From: Undaria pinnatifida | Taxonomy: Eukaryota; Sar; Phaeophyceae; Laminariales; Alariaceae | Length of the DNA stretch: 64,000 nucleotides | Assembly: GCA_012845835.1 (NCBI GenBank) | Contig: JABAKD010000007.1 | Location: 5,905,358 to 5,969,357 of the forward strand | Reading direction: 5' to 3' | In this document: one piece after another, positions 57,623-64,000 of the stretch | Numbering within the stretch: position 1 is the first letter of the stretch | Layout: each line of letters starts with the position of its first letter | Made by a program: the position numbers and the translations under genes | Notes under the pieces: generated by a model | Database searches by the model: none | Told to the model about the DNA's origin: nothing | Seen by the model: only the letters and a program-made list of their open reading frames with translations

Positions 57623-57813
57623 ATGAGCACATCCTCCACGGTGAAGGGACCCCTGCTACAACCCTCTTTCGACAAGACAGCTTGGCTACAAAGCGTCTTC
57701 GGAAAGCCAGCCGATGGTGAGGAGTTCATCTGCTGCTGCTGGGCCAACTTCGGGGACGGTTCAGTAATGGACGAGGGCCAGGCCTTTGAGCATCTCTCGG
57801 CACAGCACAGAGA
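57623..57813 (+). CDS. Zinc-finger protein, exon 1
   Basis: ATG 57623 (CACAATGAG) opens MSTSSTVKGPLLQPSFDK. The exon ends with EEFICCCWANF and EGQAFEHLSAQH, a C-x-C ... H-x4-H arrangement like a C2H2/BED-type finger. GTGAGT at 57814-57819 is the donor, in phase 2; without splicing a TGA follows at once. GC content is higher than in neighbouring repeats. The protein would bind DNA or protein; partner unknown. Confidence 0.55.
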
Positions 57814-58298
57814 GTGAGTGGATAAGCATGAGGGCTGTAGTGTGATATTGGAGGGTATCGTGTACCTCGCAGCAGCAGCAGTGGAAAGCACTGGAAAGAC
57901 AAAACTCTGGTTTATCACATGTAATAGTGCTCATCATCGAGCAGTGTGTGTCGTGCTGCTTCCTCCCCAAACACTGACAACATCAGCAGTAGCAGAAGCC
58001 TAGGCTTGGCACTAGCAGCAGCTGTAGCAGCAGCAGAGCAGCAATAATACCAGAAGCCGTAGCCGCGTGATCAAAATCGACAAAAAAACGCACACGGTAT
58101 GCGAACCATCTGAGTTACTTTTTTTTTTTTTTTTTTCCTCCGGCGGACGGGGGAAAATACAGCTTAAGCTCACCACACTTCCACGTATTTTCATACGCGT
58201 CGTGTGTCTAAGTTACTTCTCGTTCCTGTTGGTCCCTGCACGCTTTTCGCATTCGAGAAGGCACTTTTGCCTATCGGAAAAATCGTCGTGGAGATCAG
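57814..58298 (+). other. Intron 1 of the zinc-finger gene, carrying conserved segment E
   Basis: Donor GTGAGT; the acceptor is inferred at GATCAG (58298), the only nearby AG giving the right phase. 58120-58210 repeats segment E of 27092-27190. It contains CAG/CAGCAG-rich DNA at 57875-58035. If the gene instead starts at ATG 58309, this region is promoter and 5' UTR. Confidence 0.45.
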
Positions 58299-58403
58299 CG
58301 TCGGGACCATGGTGTGCAAGAAGTGCAAGCGCGATTTCGAACGCAACATAGATCGACTGAGCCGGACCCACGTGGAGACTCACGAGCAGTCGCGTCAATA
58401 CCA
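58299..58403 (+). CDS. Zinc-finger protein, exon 2 (C2H2-type finger)
   Basis: The frame reads VGTMVCKKCKRDFERN and continues to RTHVETHEQSRQYQ: C-x2-C-x16-H-x3-H, a classical finger spacing. ATG 58309 (GACCATGG) is itself in a strong context, so an alternative shorter start is possible. The donor GTGAGT at 58404-58409 leaves phase 2, the same as exon 1, so both finger exons end in the same phase. Confidence 0.6.
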
Positions 58404-58816
58404 GTGAGTACTTAGTGTAGACAGCAGTTCACTGTTGTTGCATTCGCTAGCACAAGCAGTCTCGATAAAAAGTTGAAAAACGTCAGCTGTGAGTACGACC
58501 GATTGAATAGCTGAAACTCAACTTTGCAAGCTGCGTTGTACTTTAAATCTATGTTTCATTTTATGATATGGTGTTTGTGAAATATACCGGATAGTTAATA
58601 CACTGCTTCAAAGGTTTTACGGGAGGTCGTCCGCGCGTGTTCAGCAGTTTAGGAACTGCCAAACTGGACGTATTTTAGTCGCGCAGTGTGTGAGGCTGCA
58701 AGCTTGGTCGACGTGTCTTTGTGAGAAGCAGGAGCAAAATCGTATGTTCTTCCCATGGCTGATCAATTGCTATTGCTCATGTCGCTTGTTGCATGTCGAC
58801 TAACGTGTGTCGACAG
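58404..58816 (+). other. Intron 2 of the zinc-finger gene, with an old family A trace
   Basis: Donor GTGAGT, acceptor GTCGACAG at 58809-58816. 58483-58550 retains CAGCTGTGAG, GAAACTCAACTTTGCAAGCTG: a diverged family A terminus. Confidence 0.6.
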
Positions 58817-59489
58817 GGGTGCTGGTGCCGCGGCGGCGGTGGGGAGGGGCCGCACATTGCTGGATTTTTTCAAACCGAAGAGCGCCACGGACACGCGCGA
58901 AGGGGTCGCCGGTGTTGATGGGCGGTAGTGACAGCGGGGGCACAAGCGACCACGCTGACGTGGTGGCGACGGGAGTTGTGAGCAGGGGCGAGGATGGTTC
59001 GGGCGCGGGCGGTGACGCCGACGTCGTTGTGACGGGAGTTGTGAGCAAGGGTGAGGGTGGTGCGGGCGCGGGCAGTTTCGCTCAAGTGGTTGCGACGGGA
59101 GTTGTTAATGGACGTGAGGATCGTGAGGGCGCGAGCATTGATATGGATGGTATTTTGTCCCGCCGATCGGAGTGGTCCCGCCGATCGGACGCTTGTCTAC
59201 ACCCCCTTGTACTGCGCGGGATTACGCCCGGCTGTCCGGGAGCCTGTTATCCAACACTACCCATCAACTCTCCATGGTATTGGCAACAAGGGGGTATCAT
59301 GGGAGGCTCGGGAAAAACCTGGATTGCCTGTCTATCCATGAGATGCCAACTGCCTCCTGCGGCATCTTGAGCCCAGGCTGTGCGGGAACGGTGGAACAAC
59401 CAGGAGGCACGTGCGCACCGTGTTTGGACACCAAGGGCACGAAGGCTTACAGGGTTTTGTGCCCTAGCGCGGCGCTTGCCCACCATTGA
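58817..59489 (+). CDS. Zinc-finger protein, exon 3 region, frame disrupted
   Basis: Joined in phase 2 the exon reads QGAGAAAAVGRGRTLLDFF then KPKSATD; LLDFFKPK resembles a PCNA-binding PIP box without its Gln. A TAG stops this frame at 58926. Moving one base within the GGG at 58920-58922 continues into SDSGGTSDHADVV and a three-unit repeat, so either the protein ends here or there is a one-base error or mutation. Beyond 59150, blocks PLYCAGL-x10-YP and SCGILSPGCAG...GGTCAPC occur in different frames, hinting at a C-terminal Cys cluster with further frame changes or short introns. Confidence 0.4.
58953..59140 (+). repeat. Coding-type minisatellite, 63 bp period, three units
   Basis: Units start at about 58953, 59016 and 59079. 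The period of 21 codons keeps one frame open, with repeated peptide ADVVATGVVS-x-GE-x-G-x-GAG. The third unit is more diverged. Confidence 0.8.
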
Positions 59490-60538
59490 TTATTTCTAAC
59501 TACATTGACCACCTTGCATTGAGGCAAGGATTTACATACCTAAACAACCTAAAGAACAGTTTGACATCCCTTGCTCTTGCAATGTTGGCTTGCGTGCGAA
59601 GCCTCTTTGTGAACTCAGGAGTGTGCAGTAAACCATGCACAGGGGCACAGCCAAAAAACGAACCACCAACCAAAGAACAAGGAAACACAGAAAAAAAACG
59701 CTGAAAAAAATATATATTCGTGCCTCGGGGGGGGGCGGTAGGTGTGCGGAATGACTTTCCTTGTGCGCCTTCGCGGATTAACGTATTATAGCCAGTGTTC
59801 ATACTATCTGTGCAGTGGTCTTAGCTTAGGTCTATTCGAGAGTATTGGAGCCTTGGAAGACATCTCTTCTTTCAGATGACGGAAAACGAATCCGCACGCA
59901 TGCTACGACCCAGGTTTGATCCCTGCCACCTAGACAATTTATCATGGGGTATTTGTTGGTTTCATACTGGACAACACTATTATAGAAGTATGTATATACG
60001 CGGACAACGAACTTTTTCAAATGAACATGTCTCTCGTCAAAGGAGGATCGAATTTGGTTTTATTGGGACGTATCTCGTCGCAGGCCGGTCAAAAATGTTT
60101 ACCAGATCGCCGCGCTGTACCGGGATTCCTAGCCTTGCCAATGAATGGTTTCAAAAGGCGTGGTTCACATAAGAGTGTGCTACAACCAACAAACACGACC
60201 TACGGAAAGTGCAAGTGTGAGAGTTCCTCTTCACTAATGAAATAATTTACCAGAAGCCATGCAATATTCGACAGGTTTCTTCCCCTCATTACAAAATTCA
60301 CTCTCGCCAATGTCTGATACGTTCTTCCCGTACATAGTCGTAACAAAGACTTTTGGTGGAACGTACGGCCACCTTCCGGCCCCCTCGCCGCGGTTCGTGC
60401 ATTCGCCTGTCTTTGCCACGGAAGAAAAAAAACATTTATTTGGCGTCGAATCACGTTCAATTTGGTGCTAATACGCTTGCTGGCGCTGTACGGATAATGT
60501 CGGGTGCGGTCTATCTAGATATATGTTATCAAAAATGA
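59490..60538. other. No recognised gene
   Basis: Short frames without motifs. CCAGGTTTGATCCCTG at 59911-59926 forms a T-arm-like stem but the rest of a tRNA is not present. Frames at 60259-60471 (plus) and 60200-60460 (minus) overlap, and neither is favoured. Confidence 0.4.
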
Positions 60539-61284
60539 AAATACACTCCAGCTGTGAGATCGAAGATTTTGTCGAAGCTCATCTTTGCAAGCTGTGTGTG
60601 ATACTCCGATCGCGCGCATTTCGAGTTGTGTGTCATAAAATGAACATACACTGCAGCTGTGACATCGAAGATTTTGTCGAAGCTCATCTTTGAAAGCTGT
60701 GTGTGATACTCCGATCGCGCGTATTACGGGTTGTGTGTCCTCATCAAGGATATAGGTCGGCGACTCTCCTTACAACTACAGTGTAGCTATCAGGGTGAAC
60801 AGGGTGATGATATTCTGTGCGCGGAAGCTATAAAACCCGTTTTTGAGGGCGACAAAATCTGACGGCTGTGGAAGGAAATTCATTCCGTTTATCAAGTGAA
60901 TTCTGTAAGTCGAATAACCGGTGAGGGGAGAGCGGAGTTTCGAAGGACGTGGGGGCCTGGTTTTGATCAAATAGGGCGGGGTAGGAGGGGGGGGAGGGAG
61001 TGAGGGGGGGGGGGGCGGGGGGGGGGGGGACGGACGGGCGGGAAACTTGTGCGTGGAAGCTATAAATCTTTTAATGGTATAACTCTGATGGTTTTGGAAA
61101 GAACAAAAAAAAATACACCAGTTTATCATGGGGGGGCGAGGTGATGTGGTCATGCAATATAGTCGCCGACCTATATCCTTGATGAGGACACACAACCCGT
61201 AATGCGCGCGATCGGAGTATCACACACAGCTTGCGAAGATGAGTTTCGACGTAATCTTCGATCTCACAGCTGGAGTGTATTTTC
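60536..61284. mobile_element. Family A, 0.75 kb, both ends, doubled left terminus
   Basis: Left end ATACACTCCAGCTGTGAGATC at 60541, then after about 105 bp a second left terminus, ATACACTGCAGCTGTGACATC at 60647. Right end GATCTCACAGCTGGAGTGTA at 61261-61280. TGAAAATACACTCC / GGAGTGTATTTTCA show that the TIR extends outward. Poly-G tracts at 60978-61030. Confidence 0.85.
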
Positions 61285-61344
61285 ATTTTTTATAATATAT
61301 ACGTGGTAGTCTTCCTTGGGTGGCAAGCGGTATAATAGTCGTTT

Positions 61345-61600
61345 TTTCAGGCGCCAGTAGTGAGACGTATGCACCAGAATGGACCTGGCACATCGGAGGC
61401 CGACTCCCGATTTCAGTTTTTTTTTTCAGGTGGAGGCATGAGTTGCGTCAACTGTGATGCATGTGTGCACCACCTTTGTTTATTGTGTGTGCTTTCCCTG
61501 GGGTATTCCTCAGCTCCAGAGATAACACCATGGAGCCTGTCCTGTAACCACGGACGTGATTATGCGAGTTAATGTAAGAACATCAACAATACCGAGGAAA
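61345..61600 (+). repeat. (CAA)n-type retroposon 3' end, copy 2
   Basis: Homologous to the minus strand at 7975-8240: GAGACGTATGCACC, ACTCCCGATTTCAG, GGTGGAGGCATGA, CCCTGGGGTATTCCTCAGCTC, GAGTTAATGT. It reads GGGMSCVNCDACVHHL and WSLSCNHGRDYAS before the TAA. The tail here is degraded (AACATCAACAATACC). A T-run plus CAG at 61419-61430, before GTGGAGG, lies where the other copy has different DNA. Confidence 0.65.
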
Positions 61601-61604
61601 AAGA

Positions 61605-61745
61605 AACCTGGAAAATTTATACCAGATAGTATACACCAGGTATCAGATATCTGATGTATCATATTCCAGATACCGGGCTGGTGAAATATTTTTCAGATGC
61701 CTTGTGTGATACATACCAGATACCTGTATAACCATCTGTAGACTG
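61605..61745. repeat. Cluster of CCAGATA / TATCTG motifs
   Basis: Several direct and inverted CCAGATA-type motifs, including the perfect palindrome ATCAGATATCTGAT near 61646. Not seen elsewhere in the window. Confidence 0.6.
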
Positions 61746-61768
61746 GTCCCATTATATAAATAAAAATT

Positions 61769-63280
61769 AAAATACACTCCAGCTGTGAGATCCAATATTT
61801 TGTCGAAACTCATCTTTGCAAGCTGTGTGTGATACTCCGATCGCGCGTATTACGGGTTGTGTGTCCTCATTTAAGCATATAGCTCGGTGACTCCCCTTAC
61901 AACTACAGTGTAGCTATCAGGGTCAACAGGGTGATGTTCGGCAGTCTGTGCGCGGAAACTACGAAACCCGTTTCTGAGGGGGACATAATCTGAGAGCTGT
62001 GGAAGGAAATGCATCAGTTTATCAAGTGAATCCTGTAAGTCGAATATCCGGTGAGGGGAGGGCGCACTTTTTAAGGACGTGGGGGCCTGATTTTGATCAA
62101 AAAGGGGGCGGGAGGGGGGGGGGGATGGAACGGGTGGGGCAGGTATATTTGTGCGTGGAAACGATAAATAGATCTTGCGGGGGGATGGGAGGTATGTGGC
62201 GGAGGGGCCGGAGACGGGGGGGAAGGGCTTTAGGTCGCATAGATGTAGGGGTTGGCTATACGCGTGGTGTTGGGTCTAGGCGATGGTGCGGATGGTGGGT
62301 GAAGGAGGGAGCGATAGGGGCGGGTAAGAATTGCAGCAGCGGCATGGACGGCTCTTAAACGATAACGAGGCGCTATCCAGGGCGTAGAAGTGTTTATTAC
62401 TCTGGCGGATTTCGATAGTAGGTGGGGCGTTTAAGCAAGGGACAGCGAGGGGAAAAAAATACAAAACGAAAGGCGGGGGGGGGGGGGGGGGGGAGGGAAA
62501 GGATTTTCAAGAGGTTTAGGTCACGTAAAATATTGAAATCAAGGATTTGGTCGACACTGATGTTCGCAACATTGTGTGTGGTATATAGTTCTCTTTCCGT
62601 CGCTTCCTCTTGCCTAAACGCCCCACCTACTATCGAATAAACACTTCCACGCCCTGGATATCGCCTCGTTGTCGTTTAAGAGCCGTCCATGCCACTGCTT
62701 CAATTCCCACCCACCCCTGCCCTCAACGCCCCTTCCTTCCCCACCACCCGCACCATCACCTAGACCTAGCACCACGCGTAGAGCAAACCCCTACATCTAT
62801 GCGACCTAAAGCCCTCCCCCCCCGCCCCCGGCCCCGTCCGCCACATCCCCCCCTCCCCCTCCCCCACAAGAAATAATTATAGTTTCCACGCACAATTAGA
62901 CCTGCCCCACCCGTCTCCTCCCCCTCCTCCCCCCCTCCCGCCCCAGTTTTGATCAAAACCAGGCACCCATGTCCTTAAATACTCCGCCCTTCCCTCACCG
63001 GATATTCGACTTACAGGATTTGCTCGATAACGTGATCATTTCCTTCCACAGCTCTCAGATTTTATCCCCCTCGGAAACGGGTTTGAAGTTTCCGCGCACA
63101 GAATATCATCACCCTGTTGACCCCGATAGCTACACTGTAGTTGCAAGGGGAGTCGCCGACCTATATCCTTAATGAAGACACACGACCCGTAATACGCGCG
63201 ATCGGAGTACGTATCACACACAGCTTGCAGAGATGAGATTCAACAAAAAAATCGATCTCACAGCTGGAGTGTATTTTTAT
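61769..63280. mobile_element. Family A, 1.5 kb, both ends present
   Basis: Left end AAAATACACTCCAGCTGTGAG, right end CTCACAGCTGGAGTGTATTTT. The left half is G-rich and the right half is C-rich, meeting near 62520-62600 at an internal diverged end (AAGGATTTGGTCGACACTG). The two halves are largely inverted copies of each other, so the whole can fold back. Confidence 0.88.
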
Positions 63281-63620
63281 TTTTATAATATAGTTCTGAG
63301 ACTATCGACGTACTCTATTATATAGTGACGGTCGCCCCGGTGGGTGGTTTAGGGGTTCCCCTCGAATGCGACTATAATAATTTTGTACAAAAGTAAATTT
63401 TGTTGTTCGAAGTTTTTTGTACGCTCTTTGCACGTGAAAAATCATACCTGGTATTAATAGGAATCAACTGCTGAGAGTGCCTAGCAGTGTGGGTACGCGC
63501 AAATCCATGCACGCCGATGAGATAAAAAAAATCTTTGAAGGCTTCTCCCTATGAAAGTTGATGCATGTACCTTACCGTAACTCGAATTCAACCCCCAGCC
63601 CCCGCCCCGCCCCCGCTCCC
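63281..63620. other. No recognised feature
   Basis: A/T-rich spacer followed by C-rich DNA at 63590-63622. Confidence 0.5.
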
Positions 63621-63624
63621 CGCC

Positions 63625-63745
63625 GTTTGTTTGTTTGTTTGTTTGTTTGTTTGTTTGTTTGTTTGTTTGTTTGTTTGTTTGTTTGTTCGTTTGTTTGTTT
63701 GTTTGTTTGTTTGTTTGTTTGTTTGTTTGTTTGTTTAATTGATTG
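63625..63745. repeat. (GTTT)n microsatellite
   Basis: About 28-30 GTTT units with a few GTTC/ATTG variants; reads as Cys-Leu-Phe-Val or Asn-Lys-Gln-Thr repeats by composition. Confidence 0.97.
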
Positions 63746-63769
63746 TTCGTTTGTTTTCTCGACCTTTTG

Positions 63770-64000
63770 TTCAAACGCCCCACCTACAATCAAAATCGGT
63801 CAGAGTAATAAACACTTCCGCGCCATTGACATCACGTCTTTATCTTTCTAAACATCCATGACGCAGCTTTCATTCACCCCCCCCCCCCCCCCCCCAACGC
63901 CAACGCCGCCACGTTCCCCATCACCCGCACCATCGCCTATACCTAGTACCACGCGTATAACAAACCTCCACATCTATGCGACCTAAAGATGTTAGGAACA
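63770..64000 (-). repeat. Family A internal C-rich module, cut by window edge
   Basis: CAAACGCCCCACCTACAATC, AATAAACACTTCCGCGCC, CATCCATGACGCAGCTTTCATTC, a poly-C run, and CCCGCACCATCGCCTA, in the order of other reverse copies. Confidence 0.85.

Noticed and set aside
59900-59930. T-arm-like stem CAGG-TTTGATC-CCTG
   Set aside because: No matching D-arm or acceptor stem; probably chance or a SINE remnant.
63481-63851. Repeated Asn-Lys-Gln-Thr / Cys-Leu-Phe-Val frames
   Set aside because: Pure translation of the (GTTT)n microsatellite.

Overview
This is a eukaryotic nuclear window that is poor in genes and very rich in repeats, with an assembly gap. Eukaryotic signs are predicted spliceosomal introns with GTGAGT/GTAAGT donors, Ty1/copia and LINE remnants, tRNA-derived SINEs, MITE-like TIR elements, minisatellites, microsatellites and poly-G/poly-C tracts. 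I could not identify the species. An algal or other stramenopile-type genome (brown-alga-like intron signals and TE mix) is my weak guess. No rRNA gene, convincing intact tRNA gene, CRISPR array or bacterial operon was seen.

The dominant component is one modular repeat, called family A here. Its termini are inverted and start CTCCAGCTGTGAGATCGA; an A/T-rich stretch lies outside them and G-rich or C-rich runs inside. Copies range from a 0.1 kb end fragment to about 2.6 kb and occur in both orientations from about 1.6 kb to 64 kb. They sit inside other repeats, inside at least two predicted introns, and in the spacer of a large palindrome.

0-13.6 kb: a family A tail, then a broken copia element (2.0-5.6 kb) whose gag-to-RT part is inverted relative to its RT-to-RNase H part. 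It lies inside the 3' end of a second copia element. A LINE RT remnant (8.9-9.7 kb), a (CAA)n-tailed retroposon and MITE remnants follow. 13.6-25.2 kb: family A copies, including a 500-N gap flanked by two near-identical 2.1 kb segments that look like an unmerged contig overlap. 23.0-31.5 kb: two copies of a tRNA-derived SINE, copia fragments, a full-length family A copy and dispersed repeat pairs.

32.26-37.97 kb: a near-perfect palindrome with 2.15 kb arms and a 1.4 kb spacer. Each arm encodes what looks like the C-terminal half of an OTU-like cysteine protease. 39-46 kb: MITEs, dispersed repeat pairs and a 0.8 kb TIR element packed with CAGTCGAAAA motifs, some with an empty-site homologue elsewhere in the window. 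46.4-49.2 kb: a compound tandem array of at least four repeat types. 49.6-55 kb: a telomere-like tract and two long family A copies, one split by a MITE.

55.5-60.5 kb is the only convincing host-gene region. It holds a multi-exon gene for a secreted Cys-rich protein (signal-peptide exon plus a phase 1-1 Cys module) and a predicted zinc-finger gene with phase-2 exons, a PIP-box-like segment and a coding minisatellite that is probably frame-disrupted. 60.5-64 kb returns to family A, a second (CAA)n-type retroposon and a (GTTT)n microsatellite.
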